A stretch of 64,000 bases of DNA, taken from the NCBI GenBank assembly GCA_033032175.1, contig CM065321.1:704501-768500 (forward strand), in the 5' to 3' direction. Position numbers and translations under genes: made by a program. This document shows, piece by piece, positions 11,980-24,000 of the stretch. Numbering within the stretch: the first letter of the stretch is position 1; every line of letters begins with the position of its first letter. A model generated the notes under the pieces. That model was not told the origin of the DNA, made no database searches, and saw nothing but the letters and a program-made list of their open reading frames with translations. Source of the stretch: Saturnia japonica (lineage: Eukaryota > Arthropoda > Insecta > Lepidoptera > Saturniidae).

Positions 11980-13172
11980 GAGGGCTCCTGCGATGATGAT
12001 CCTGGAACAAGATAAGGCCTACGTAGTAGTTTAAAATGCACTCTAATAGATTTGGAATTTGGATGATTTTCTATTATTTCAGCAACACTATTGGGGTGTA
12101 AATGAATTATCTTATACGGACCTTTAAATACTGGCTTCGTTTTATCGCTGCGCGCCGTTTTCGCCACCTGTTTATAAACAACTTCACCTATTTTAAACAT
12201 TATGTCCTGTGCTTCCTGGTTTCATTTGGCTATAATCTGCTCCTTATTTTTGGACATATGTGTGGCAACACATTCTTGTACAGCCTCAGCGTTCCTACGA
12301 TGTCTTATAACATAATCTTGATAAAATTCTTTAGGATAAAAAAGTTCTAAAGGATTTCTAGACGCTGTATGGCCAAATAATAGCTCGTGTGGTGTATATC
12401 CTGTTGTAGTATATATTGTAATATTGTATGCTATAACGGAATATTTCATGATGGTTTGTATAGGGTCTTCTTTATTGGTTATCCTTTGTATTCGTATAAT
12501 TTCACCTATAGTGGAATGGAATCGTTCTATAGGAGAGTTAGAATTTGGGTTGTAGGGCGTTGTAAAATGTATGTTGATGTCATGTAATGCGCATATGTCT
12601 TTTATGTCATCATTATCAAATTTGCTATCAGAATCTGTCGTAATTTTTGTAGGTAATCCTAGTGTAGAGAAAGCTTGAATTAATGCATCTGCTACATGAA
12701 TACTACTAGAAGCATTTAAAGGTATTACTTGAACGTATTTAGAAAAATTATCTATAATGGTCAAAAATGTGGCACCACCTGTGGAATATAGATCCATAAA
12801 CATATGTTGCATAGGCTTTGTAGGTGTTTCAGTAAGAGCTAACGGGGGTTTTAATGGATTTCTCTCGTATTTACTTTTAAGGCAGGTATCACATTGGTTA
12901 ATAAATCGTTGTTTGGGTGGTTGCCTATAACTTCTTACAAAAATTGGTGTTTCATCATTAAGTCTTAATTCATGCTTTACAGAATGTGTAAATGACAATG
13001 GAATATTATCAGAAAAAAAAAACTCTCTGTATTGATAACAAATCCTCATTATTTCTCGCCTTTCTTCTTCATTCATGTGATCATTATGAATATTTTTTAA
13101 ATTTTCACAAAGTTCCTTATCTAAATCTAAATCTGTCCTTAAAAAATTTACTTCGCTATGCTGATTAATCAT
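11955..13172 (-). pseudogene. Errantivirus pol remnant: pre-RT segment fused to integrase
   Basis: The first roughly 88 codons match the region ahead of RT (ending TPIFVRSYRQPPKQ). The frame then continues directly into integrase: CDTCLKSKY (second half of the HHCC zinc site), then the core with MFMDLYSTGG, TDSDSKF and YNPNSNSPIERFH (catalytic D, D and E). The C-terminal domain follows in another frame at 12200-11955 (FKGPYKIIHLHPNS). The whole RT, RNase H and first part of the HHCC finger are missing in frame, so this product could not copy the element. Confidence 0.8.
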
Positions 13173-13216
13173 ATTTTCAAAAAATGGTTTAAACTTATTC
13201 GGATATTTATTTAAAA

Positions 13217-13726
13217 TTATTTTGTTTTCATCAGTAAATTTATAACAGTTGTCTTAAATGCCCCATTCATCACGTCCACTATTGCTGCTGGGGATCTCAA
13301 CCCCTCAGACCAATAGTCATCATCACATAAATACTGTCCATCAGCGTAGTTAGTTTTAACCACAATAACCTTTTCACACTTTGGTTCTATTCTAATGTTT
13401 CTAACTGGGTAGTTTAAGTAAATTGGTATATTTGCATTTGGTGTATGTAATAATCTGTCGCTTAAATTAATTGTGCAGTTAAGCTCTTTTAATAAATCCA
13501 TACCTATTAAGCCCCTATATTTAGGATCGAAATCGAATAATAAAAATGTGTGTGTTTTATTAGTGTTAAATTCCACCGGAAGGGGAAGTGACGCTACAAG
13601 GTCGTGTTGGGTGACTGCATGAGCGCTCCTTACCTGAAATGGTTCATGTTCAATGTAATTTTCAAATTCCGTGTTTTTTATAACAGCTGGTGAGATCATG
13701 CACCGAGAGGCACCTGTATCCATCAA
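13217..13726 (-). pseudogene. Errantivirus protease region
   Basis: Starts MMDTGASRCMIS, containing the aspartic protease motif DTGA, and continues with YRGLIGMDLLKELN, the conserved second half (GMDLL). About 170 codons, ending at 13217. It lies between gag and the integrase remnant and is probably cut off from both by frame breaks. Confidence 0.7.
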
Positions 13727-13803
13727 AAATTTGCCTCCAAATTCATTTAAAATTATATAGGGCAGGTGGTCCTTACCGTAATGGTTTACGTTGATTGTTT
13801 TAG

Positions 13804-14832
13804 CTAAGTCTGTTGGTCGTCTTCGACGTCCTGAGTAAAATCCTCCTGGTACGTAGGAACGTACGAAGGATCGTCCACCAAGGCTGGGAGTGACACTTCG
13901 TGTTCCTCTGTGCTATTGTTTTCATAATACTCAGCTTGCGTGTAGTAGGGTTGCTCGCTAGATGAATAAAACAGTTGTTGTGCATACTGCGGCTTTTCCG
14001 GCTTATTCACTGACCTCATAGTGACGTCAGATGTATCTTTTGGAAAGTTTACCTGTTGATGTGGTATATTCTGTTGTTGGCGTCTAAAGTTTCCAGAAGT
14101 CCTAAAGTTTCCTGAACCACTAGGTCTAGAATTCGGCTGACTATTACCGGGCGATACTTGTTTTTCTGGTGTGTTATATTGTGGTAGTGTACTAAAATGT
14201 GTTGGAATTGGTTGATATAGCTGTGGTCCAAAATTATGCTGATTTAACTTTGACTTTGCTTACGAATAAAACTGATTTTGTTTTTTATAATTTATTTTGG
14301 CTTCTTCTTGCCGTGCTATTACTATGGCCAACTCAAGTGCCTCCGGTTTTATTATTCTACCGCCTAAAGATACCTGAAAGTCTAAATAGTTCGTATATTG
14401 TTCTATCACCATCTCTTCATAATATGTTTTATCAGTGTGTTTACCTACTGAGTTTAAAGTATCGAGCAACGCCCGAAGTCTCCTACCAAATGTTTCCGCG
14501 TCCTCATTTTTAAAACGAAACGTTCGAGTCAGTTCTTGCATTACTTGAATTTCATTTCTAGGTTCCCCTAATCGTTTTTTTAAAGTATCTTTAATAGCAG
14601 CCCACGAGGTCAAGGAGTCCTCATATGCAATTGCGTCAGTTGCAGCTCCAGCTAGTCTGGATTTTATTAAACATACTAACGTGGGATGTGCTTGCACATT
14701 AACCTCGAAAAGCGTTAATATATTATCTACTTGCCTAATATAATAGTTTAATAATCGGGGATTGCCATCGTATTTGGGTAGTAGTTCCTTAATTACTTTT
14801 ATCAATTGTGCCGACTCCGTAAGCGACATCAT
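13804..14832 (-). pseudogene. Errantivirus gag, broken
   Basis: The 190-codon frame 14832-14260 begins MMSLTESAQLIKVIKELLPK and contains a capsid-like block (SRLAGAATDAIAYEDSLTSW... and FRFKNEDAETFGRRLRALLD), as in gypsy/errantivirus gag. The C-terminal part follows at about 14231-13804 in other frames, rich in Q, Y and acidic residues, with no zinc knuckle. This is usual for this group. Frame changes near 14250 and 14030 mean one continuous gag is not present. Confidence 0.65.
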
Positions 14833-15534
14833 AGCGTGAAGTTTTATATTTTACAAGAATCAAAAGACAATAGCTCGGATATCGGATGACCGCGCTTATC
14901 TGTTATGATTCACTGTACGGTGTACGTCTATAGCAATTTTAGCTTACGACAGAAACACTTTAACACAATATGATATATATTTAAAAAAAATACACAATAT
15001 AGACAGGAAATATGACAAAAGGAACTTGGATAAACGAGAGTACTCACCAAGCCAGCATTCTGCCTCTCCTGCCGAGTCTTGTTTAAGGTACACTAATTCA
15101 CCCACAAAGGATCTTCAATTCTCAGAAAGTCCTTTCAAAGAGTTCGTACACGCACTTTAAGTTCTTATTATGATCGCGGTAGTAACGACTTAGAAACCGT
15201 TAGAACGTGTAGAACCGTATAAAAACAAAACCTTTAACCATTTTTGCCAGTTTCTTTTAAAATTCTATTCTGCCACTCTGGTGTAAATTTAAAAAGTGTA
15301 TTTTTTTTACAGGACCCTGTTTGGAGTACAATGAGGCGACATTTGACACCTGTCTTTACAAGTGCTAAATTGAAGCTGTTTCAGCAGATTCCGGCAAGCA
15401 AGTCTAAACATTTGGTAGAAAGAATAACAGCTGACACAAACAAGGGACTCGAGATTGATCTGAGGGTATTATTTAAATTGAAATTAAATTGTAAAGCTTT
15501 TTACTAAATGCATACTATGAAAATATATACAGTA

Positions 15535-15848
15535 TGTTAAAAAAAAATTTCTTGTCGGGTAATCTTCGAAACGGTTGGACGGATTTTGAGAAGACTTTCA
15601 CTGGCAGATAGCTGATGTTTTAGGTTTAAGCTATTAAAAACCATTATCAAATCATATATAATAGCAGACCTTAAACAGACCTACAAAAAAGTCATAGCGA
15701 GCATATAACAATCTTTTGAGGATTACCAACAATAAGCCTGTTTATCTTTTAAATAACCGGAAGCGGAGGTAGCACAATTCGCGCATGTGCCCGATTGACG
15801 ACAATCTGTAGTCCACGCGAGCGCAACCGCAGGCACAGCTAGTTATTT
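15535..15848 (-). repeat. Interspersed repeat, actagctgtgcccgcgg family, reversed
   Basis: The reverse complement begins actagctgtgcctgcggttgcg and later has catcagctatctgccagtg, matching 4287-4690 block for block. It sits in intron 3 of P450 copy B. Confidence 0.6.
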
Positions 15849-17094
15849 ATTATAACTATCCAAAGAAATATTCTAATTCCTCTGGTCCTCATTTAAGAGT
15901 ATTTTTTTTACTCGTAGGATGTCTTCTCTGATTACACTACAGATGTGATTGGTGAGACCGCGTTTGGGATGCTCAGTAACTCCACCCTCTTGGAAGATAG
16001 TCCTTTACGAGAGATCACAAAAGAGTTTATGAAATTCAACATGTTCAGAGGTCTGGCATGGTCCAGTATTTTCTTTTTTCCAAAAATGGTTGATATATTT
16101 GGGTAAGTACACGTACACTTTGAATTGTTACTTGATTGACTCTAGCTATTTAAAAAATATATCTAACTAAGGTTTCATGGAGTATCTATTAATTTAAATA
16201 CTATAAAAAATAAGCACACTCAATAGCGATTAACATATTGTAATTCAACATTATGTCCGTTTATATTAAAACCTCTATTAAAAAGAGGAAAAGTGGTTGA
16301 ATGCTGAGATTAACGTAAAAAAATCTTATACAAAGTTACATACAGGTCCCAATTACAATATTTTAGTAAATGAATTTGCCATATTTTAAAAGGTAGGTAC
16401 ACAATTTGCAACAAATTCCAATAATTCATGCGAACGACATTTTTTCACTGCAGTCACTTTGTCGTCTGGATAAAACAATCGATAGTTAGTCAATTAATCG
16501 ATATATCAACAACGCTACATTATTTAATCTTCAGGTTCTCGTTGTTCCCAAAGAACACGGTGATTTATTTGAGTCGTATTTTCCGCGCTATGGTGAAACA
16601 GCGAGGTGGTTACGAAAAAGAGGTAACAGACACGAAGAACCTCTTGGAGGCCCTTCTTAAGATCAGGCAAGAGGCTGCCAAGAAAGGAGATGGTAATGTT
16701 TTTGATTACGTTTTTACTACATGTTATTGCGAAATATACTTACTATGAAATACTCATTTAGTAATCTCAAACATCATCTGAAACAAATATAGTTGAATCA
16801 ATCACAAATTGGGCCACGGTATTTGTGGTATTCACTGCATAAAACCAAGAACTGCATTTGTCGATGGATGCAAGCAGTTTATTTGTTGATTACTAAGTGG
16901 AAGTTGGCGAAGTTACTCTTAAATAGAACTTTTTTACAATTATTTCTGCATTTCAATTTATGTATTTTTTATGCAGTTCAATTTAGCATGTTATTAGTGC
17001 GTAACACACAATAAAGATACCAGAAGTCAAGCAAATGCTATGTGAATTCTACTTGTAGCAGTTGAATATGTAACAGATTTAATGCAATAAATAA

Positions 17095-18073
17095 TAGGTG
17101 TTTACCTATGAAATTGCCGTTCTGCAGTACTGGCCATTTCAAATGAAAATAATTTTTGTCTGGCTAAGAATTCTAATTTCAAATTAATTTTATTTTAAAA
17201 ACATGGAATTCTTTTTCTAATAGTAAAAATCTACGGCTGAATTAGCAGCAGCATTCGACGTTAGCGTCAAAACAATATTGGTCCATTTGCGTCAAATTGG
17301 CAAGCTAAAAAATCTTGACAAATGGGTGCCCCGCGAACTCAATGATCGCCAGCGTGAAGTACGCGTCGAGACGTGCCTTGAACTGCTCAACAGACATACA
17401 AACGAAGGAGTTTTGAACCGCATTGTTACTTGCGATGAAAAATGGATTCTGTTTGATAATCGCAAGCGCTCAGCAAGTTGGTTGGATCCTGGTTCAGCAC
17501 CTAAACAATGCCCTAAACGAAAACTTACCCCTAGAAAAGTGATGGTCACTGTTTGGTGGTCTAGCGACGGTGTGATTCATCACAGCTTCTTACCTAACGC
17601 GGTGAGCATTACTGCAGATGTGTACTGTGAAGAACTGAACACAATGATGGAGAAGCTGGTACATCTCCAACCACCATTGGTCAATCGCTCGTCTCCGCTG
17701 CTCCTGCACGACAACTCGCGACCTCATACTGCATAGCAGACGGTCTCCTTGCAAGAACTGGGGTTGGAAGTTCTCCATCATCCGCCCTACTTCCCAGACC
17801 TTGCGCCTACAGACTACTACTTTTTCCAGAATTTGGATAACTCCTTAGCGAGAAAAAAATTCAATACCCGAGAGGCAGTACAAAATGCCTTTGAAGAATT
17901 TGTTGCCTCCCGTCCAGCTGATTTCTTTAAGGGCACCAATAAACTTCCACTGGGCTGGCAAAGATGCATTGATTGCATGGGTTATTACTTCGATTAATAC
18001 AAATAAAAAATACATGAAAAAAACTCGTTTCAATTTTTTCATACAAAACGGCAATTTCATAGGTAAAGACCTA
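17095..18073 (+). mobile_element. Mariner transposon with truncated, interrupted transposase
   Basis: Terminal inverted repeats are visible: ggtgtttacctatgaaattg at the left and its near-complement, ending caatttcataggtaaagacc, at the right. They are flanked by TA (17095-17096 and 18072-18073). The transposase of the Hsmar1/cecropia-like type runs about 17243-17994 with VTCDEKW (first Asp), LLHDNSRPHTA (second) and PDLAPTDYYFF (third), ending GYYFD. The N-terminal helix-turn-helix region (about 100 residues) is missing and a TAG interrupts at 17734-17736, just after HDNSRPHTA. The element is about 980 bp instead of roughly 1.3 kb. It lies in intron 5 of P450 copy B. Confidence 0.88.
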
Positions 18074-19834
18074 ATATACTGCACGCCTTTCTCTTACACC
18101 CATGGAAGACTATTACGATATTTTCCCTAAAGTTCGCAGGGATCGCCAGTCAACACTAAAATTATCCTCACTATGTATACGTAATCACACATGAGCATTG
18201 TTTTCAGATATACATGAAGACTTGCTAATTGCACAAGCAGCCATTTTTCTACAAGGAGGGTTTGATTCCACGGCTTCAACACTAACTTACACAATTTACG
18301 AACTAGCTTTCCAACCTCATTTGCAGGTATTCCTTATAATATGTACCTAACTGTAGTCGAATACGTATACAAATAAATTGTATAACATTTTCAAATGTTA
18401 TTCTTCCTAGAATAAACTATACCGAGAGCTGGTTGAAGCGAAGGAAAACTCCAAGGCTGATAAATTGGACGCACAGATTCTAAGCGAGCTCCCTTACTTA
18501 AATGCCGTTTTGAAAGGTACTGACAGGCTCAAGGAATAAAATATTTAATACAAAGTTACTAAATTTTAAAACTCGAGTACAAATGGTCAGAATATACATC
18601 TTTAATAGCTATTGTAATAGCTGTAGAATAATCAGCAGGTTTGACGAGTACTTGTCAGGGAGATAGCTGTATCCGATATCTTTTTTTTTAATGAAGTGTT
18701 CAACATGAGCGCTTGTCTACAGCCTTTTAACAGATGTTAAATGACAATATGGTTAACGACGGTTATTAAATATGTATTCATCTCCCGGCCAACGTGGCTT
18801 TTCCCACCTACAATATCGGGTATTTCAAACTAGATATGAATACTCATTTCTGATGGCTTGACAAGTCTGCACTGTTCTAGCACTGTGTCTAGTTATCACA
18901 AGCGATCACCGTTCTTTTTTTTTTCAAAACTGCTCCATACTTTCATTGTGTACCGTTTTCATTTTGCCGAGCTACCATAAAAAAGTAACATTCTAAGCAG
19001 ATTAATTATTGATGATCCTTCAAACATCCTTTAAAGTTAAAGCTTGCCTTCTACATCTTCGATATTTTATTTTTAATCAATACGTTACAGAGACTCTGAG
19101 GAAATACCCAGCCATGGGATGGCTTGACCGCATCGCTATAAAAGATTATCAAGTTGACGAGAATCTCACCATCTCTGCCGGTACCGTGATCTACGTCAAC
19201 GCTGTGGGCATGCAATAGAACGATAAATATTTCCCGGAACCAGAGAAATACGACCCTGAAAGATTTTTACCAGGAAATGAAGATAACATCGAACCTTATA
19301 CGTATATTCCGTTTGGTACCGGTCCTAGGCACTGTATAGGTATTTATTTTATGCTAATTGTAACATGAACAATTTTGTCTCAGACTATAATAACTTAATC
19401 TCGTTAAATATCAAATACTCCAAAAAAACACACAAACAATATTTTGAAAGAATATAGTAATAAGGACCTTTCTAAGCTACTTCTACTGAAAGTGTACGTC
19501 AGAAACTAAGGAACACCACAATATGTTTCAGGTGAACGTTTTGCAAACCAGTCAATGAGGATTGCTCTTTCAACAATGATCCTGAACTTCGAAGTCCGTC
19601 CAATTCCCGGTTCGCAGGAACCAAACGAATGCAGCATCGAAAAAAGAGGCTTATTCCTGACGCCGGGCGAGAAATTGTCAGTTCAGTTTATTCAGAGAAA
19701 TAAATAAATATACGTATACTAATTAAACCTTCATACTAGTTTTCACTTGCAAAGTTTATCCTATTATGTATTTGTAACTTAGAGCATCGTCTCAAAATGC
19801 GAACACTCATATTCTAAAAGTAGGATATTTTAAC

Positions 19835-21960
19835 ATGCAGTCAAAATCTGTTATAACGACATCGAAGGGACTGCTCATATTCAGTCATAAAAACCGATAG
19901 TCGTAACAACCGGTGATGTTTAATGTGTATCGTGCAAGTACAAACAAATCGATAGGGAATTATTGGAAAAATAGATTTATTCAACTACGTACATTTTATT
20001 TATTACACATAAGTACAATGCATATTATTTTTCTGTGAGCATAAAATCTTTAATTTTGGTCTGTTTTGAACACTTCTGTTGTGCATAGATATTTTGTAAT
20101 TCACGTTGGATTTTAATTAACGTATCGTCATAATTGCTGTGGATATGGAACTGTTCATTAAAAAGAATAATCTTTCTTAATACATTAACAGCATTGATAC
20201 CATCATTCAAAGTTAGTACAGTAAATTGTTCTTCAGAGTCTTTCTGTTCGTCAACTTCCTCTTGAACATCTGGTACAATATCATCTTCTTTAGCACGTGC
20301 GCAAATTGCAATAGAGTTATCTACATCAATGAACTCTGCTGCTTCAGTAGTAGATAAATCAGGTCGTAAATTTTGGGCTAATTGAGCAAAAGAAATATTG
20401 TCCTCTCGATCATCATCAGTCACATCATCTGAGATTATTAAAATTATTATTATTATTCTTTAAAACCAGCATGTTTAAAGCAGTTAACTATAGTGTTTTG
20501 TGAAACGTTTTTCCATGCTTCTGATATCATCAAGAAGGCCTCAAGAACCGTAAAGCTTTTTTGGTAGCTACTGTCAAGGTTTTGTATTAACTTAAATACT
20601 TGCAGTCTTCTATAGTGAGATTTTAAACACCTTATTACACCTTGGTCCGTTGGTTGCAATACAGATGTAACATTTGGTGGTAAGAACACAAGTTTAATGC
20701 ATTTTAGATTAGTAACAGCCGGATGAGCAGGACAGTTATCAACCAAAAGTAGAACTTTCTGTTTGTTTCCTTTCAATTCAGCGTCCCAGTTTCTTAACCA
20801 TCTCTCAAAAATGTCCGATGTCATCCATGACTTCACATTGTTTTCATACGTTACCGGCAGTGAGTGTATGTTTTTAAAGCATCTTGGTTTCTTAGATTTG
20901 CCAATAACTAAAAGCTTTCTTTTACAGGATCCTGTCATATTTGCTGCGACCATGATCGTTAATCTTGTCTTAGACATTTTTGCTTCCGAACAATTCTCTC
21001 CTTTGAACTTTAAAGTCTTGTCTGGTTTCATATTGTAAAATAAGTCCAGTTTCGTCTGCGTTAAAAATTTCATCTGATCCGTAGCCTTCGAATAATGTAG
21101 GCCACTTTTGCGTTATCCATTCTTCTACAGTATCCTTATCAACACTAGCAGCTTCACCACTCATTTTCCCGCCGACAATACCGTGCCGAGCCCGGAAACG
21201 TTGAATCCAACTAGACGAGCAAACAAAATCTTCGCCAAAACGTTGAGCAAAATCGTTAGCTTTTTGTTGAAGAATCGGTCCGTTTATTGGCACATTATTA
21301 GCCCTTTGATATTTAAACCACTTTAACAAAGCTTCCTCAATATTCGTATGCTTCGTTGTTCTGGCTCGTTTCATGTTCAAAAAATTATTGTCATAAAGCG
21401 TTTGAATTTTTTCTCACTCTTTCCAAATGGTTGAAATTGTCGAGTGTGATACACCATATTCCTTTGCTAAGTCTTTGTTTGAAATTCCGCTCTCTAGCTT
21501 GGATATAACACGCGATTTTTCTTCAATATTAATTTGTTTTCTTTTTCTTTGCGACACTTTGAAAGTTTCACGAATAACTCCACAAAGTTTTGGTGCGTCT
21601 TGTGTAAAGATAAGTAACAAACTAACTGAAGAGATATGAAGAAGCGGGCTTTGACTCTACTGCATGCACGTGTTTTGTCTCTAAGAATTAGAAAAGACCC
21701 TACACTAAACTAAATCCTATTGTTTTCTTTCCTGATTTTAATAGCCATTGAAGACAAATGTGGATACCTATTCAAATTGTTTACAATACAGCTTAGCCGG
21801 TCGTTCTAACAGATCTAATTCTCTGAAATATTAGTTAAATGTGGTCGTTTTATGAGGTATGTCGTTATTAGCAATGTCGTATAAAGCAATGTTTTTAATA
21901 AGGCGGTCATATAACATTCAGCCGGGACCTTTGTTCTAGGTATTATAACCGGCATGTTGT
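19835..21960 (-). mobile_element. Tigger/pogo-type DNA transposon, decayed
   Basis: Minus-strand coding runs 21620 to 20025. It has an N-terminal psq-type helix-turn-helix (LAKEYGVSHSTISTIWKE), a CENP-B-like DNA-binding part (SSSWIQRFRARHGI) and the DDE_1 transposase core: NADETGL, LLLVDNCPAHP and FLPPNVTSVLQPTDQGVI. An acidic C-terminal tail follows. There are frame breaks near 21400, near 21050 (between NADETGL and the rest of the core) and near 20450, where an AAT microsatellite interrupts. Candidate ends carry ataacgacat-like strings, but exact terminal repeats were not established. It lies just downstream of P450 copy B. Confidence 0.8.
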
Positions 21961-22089
21961 CCTAAACGATGTCGCAGTAAACGGTTCAGAAACACTTCAG
22001 AATCTAACACATGAGATCAGAATAAAACATTGCTGCTTATTGGAATTGGCTTTTCTATATGAGAGCAAGAGAGAGTTTCCCTAAGCCTA

Positions 22090-23075
22090 CTAAATTCCCG
22101 TCTATCTTGATAGTACTATCAACACGCCGCAAATTGGGCAAGGTAAATCTCATTCACTTGATTTTGTTTGCATTTGCCAGAGCGAGGCTACTTGTGGAGG
22201 AGGGGCGGCATTGCGATGAGTCATATGCCAGAGTTCGCCCATTAGTTCTTACAATTAGTAAAAATTTATTTATAATCCTTACAACTAACACTTTTACAAA
22301 ACCCGTTATGCATTTTTATTAAATAATCTACTTATTACTACACAATTATGCTATATTTCTATAATTTATTATATATATTTAATAAATTTTACATGTATTT
22401 AAACCTAACTTATTACTACGAACATATTTATATTTTGAAGGCTCGCTGTCCGCAACACTAACTAACTTAGATTGCCTAACCTCAGAATCTATTCTTTTCA
22501 TCTTGATTATAAGGGAAGAATCATCTGCAAAAAAAACCATGTCAGCACTGTCCTCAACCACTAGCGGTAGATTTTTTATAAAAATATATACGAGAAACAA
22601 ATATTGTTAAGATCATTAAAATTGGACGCCTTCGATGGGCAGGGAATGTTGTAAGAATGGAAGAGATCACCATACCCAAAAGACTTCTCGAGGGAATACC
22701 TGATGGAAATAAAACTCGTGGCAGACTTAAACTAAGATGTTTGGATGGCGTTCATAAGAATTTAAAGACAATTGGTATGAAGAGCTGAAGACATAAGGCT
22801 ATAAATAGATGTGTCTGCAAGGACATAGTGGGCCAGGCTGTAGATCCTTAGGAGATGACGATGAGAAACAAAAACGGTCTCTAAATCAAACCCTGTGGAG
22901 CGACGATTCTGGCTAATGATCCCGAAGAGGTTGCCCATTTATAATTATTTTCTGACAGTGGTCTATTAAATAAGAGATTAGCAGGTAGACAGAAGTTCCA
23001 TCCAAAGTGTTTAAACTAAGTTTAAGCGTACTGTAGTCAACGCAGTCGAAGGCCTTTGAGAAATCACAGAATACG
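22090..23075 (-). mobile_element. Jockey-type LINE fragment, with a nested insertion
   Basis: Minus-strand translation gives FSKAFDCVDY near 23040-23075, NLPLVVEDSADMVFFADDSS (the FADD catalytic box) near 22510-22570, and a later piece near 22110-22180 that matches 30590-30660 of the larger copy. The RT is decayed. The segment is split at 22602-22862 by an unrelated LINE tail. The related, longer copy is at 29760-31790. Confidence 0.7.
22602..22862 (+). mobile_element. RTE-like LINE 3' tail with 10-bp target duplication
   Basis: The reading IGRLRWAGNVVRMEEITIPK followed by RLLEGIPDGNKTRGRLKLRC is the characteristic tail of RTE-like LINEs (often annotated as craniofacial development protein 2-like). 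It ends with the usual short gatgacgat 3' motif. The sequence gagaaacaaa occurs at 22592-22601 and again at 22863-22872, and removing 22602-22872 restores continuity of the jockey LINE (tatatacgagaaacaaaaacggtc). Confidence 0.75.
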
Positions 23076-23446
23076 CTATATTACGTACGGTGTATTTGTG
23101 TTGGTACACGTTAAGAAAAATTGTATTGTTATGATAAAAATATCATTGCCATCTGCTAACGAGTCTTGCAAAAACCTTTTGGCGAGATGTCATTTGAATT
23201 CAAAAATCTACATGAAAGGCAAACTACGATCCCAACAAAATACAGACGCAGTTAATGTTTCTTATTTTTGGCAAGTAGCCACATATATACGGATAGAAAA
23301 AAAAAAACAAAATTGACGCATTTCCTTTTCCTTAACGATGTTTGTTTTCCTATTTACGAATGTTATTGCTTCTTCTAAATATACCAAACTTATTTTCTTA
23401 TAGTTATTTTATGGTTGAGATTTAGTTACAAACGTTAGAATTATTA

Positions 23447-23667
23447 ATTGAGGCCACGAGGAACCAGAGTGGCCTATCTGCTTTTTTCGATAAATATATT
23501 CAATACGAAACCACAAAGACCTAATGTTACTTACGTGATACTAACATAGGTAATAACACGAATTTAATAAATTTAGGCCACTGTGGTTTTGTAAACCGAA
23601 ATCAAAAAATTATTATGAATTTATAGTAAAAAGCAGATATGCCACTCTGGTTGTTGGGGGCCTCAAT
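23447..23667. mobile_element. MITE, 221 bp, with about 45-bp inverted repeats
   Basis: The left end attgaggccacgaggaacca and the reverse complement of the right end (attgaggcccccaacaacca) align over about 45 bp, on to gtggc.tatctgctttt. TA flanks both ends (23445-23446 and 23668-23669), suggesting a Tc1/mariner-type non-autonomous element. There is no coding capacity. Confidence 0.7.
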
Positions 23668-24000
23668 TATCGAATCATAAACAAAAACCAGCCTTTTTTT
23701 TGTTAAAAACTTAGTGTTTATTAAGAGCAGTATATAAATAACGTATGTGCAAAAACGGGTAGTTACATCGGTTATAGTAAAGTACGCTTTATGGTTTGAT
23801 AACTTGATAAGTTTTGATCAGTTTCAAGAGCGATCAAAACATACCTTTACTTCTTACACACCCAGACTCTGGCAGAAACGTGGACATACTTAAATGGCGA
23901 ATAAGAAAAACGTTTCATGGTAATATACAATGAAATCCCATAAATACCTACAGTTTCTCGACAGTCAAACATTGTCGAAACTGACCAATCAATTTCTTTT

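Larger units (their letters stand above)
10124..14832 (-). mobile_element. Errantivirus-type LTR retroelement lacking reverse transcriptase
   Basis: Read on the minus strand the order is gag (14832 to 13804), protease (13726-13217), a pre-RT segment joined to integrase (13172-11955), env (11979-10328) and a polypurine tract running into a 3' LTR (10343-10124). A gypsy-type element with an env of the errantivirus kind is clear. The RT and RNase H domains are absent: a pre-RT stretch (SYRQPPKQ) runs straight into the integrase zinc-binding part (CDTCLKSKYERNP) near 12908. I could not find a matching 5' LTR to the right of gag, so this copy may also be 5'-truncated. It lies wholly within intron 2 of P450 copy B, in the opposite orientation. 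Confidence 0.82.
8507..19707 (+). pseudogene. Cytochrome P450 copy B (CYP3 clan), nine exons, two disabling lesions
   Basis: Exons: 8507-8665, 9410-9603, 15313-15465, 15918-16102, 16535-16692, 18208-18326, 18411-18516, 19091-19339, 19532-19707, all with GT-AG borders; about 499 codons, the normal P450 length. Exon 1 encodes an N-terminal membrane anchor (MWLYISLIITLSLLIWFQI). Exon 3 has the C-helix WSTMR, exon 6 the I-helix GGFDSTAS, exons 7/8 the K-helix ETLR, and exon 8 PERF and [11 protein letters not shown]. Two lesions are seen. Exon 2 is 7 bases shorter than its copy C counterpart (about 9540-9556) and shifts frame before the SRS1 region; exon 8 has TAG at 19216-19218 where copy A has a serine codon. 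Introns 2 and 5 carry an errantivirus and a mariner. Splice sites are still good, so transcription remains possible. Confidence 0.88.

Noticed and set aside
20025..21620. A domesticated host gene of the jerky/CENP-B type
   Set aside because: Reading frame is broken three times and there is no intact alternative, so a decayed Tigger transposon is the better reading.
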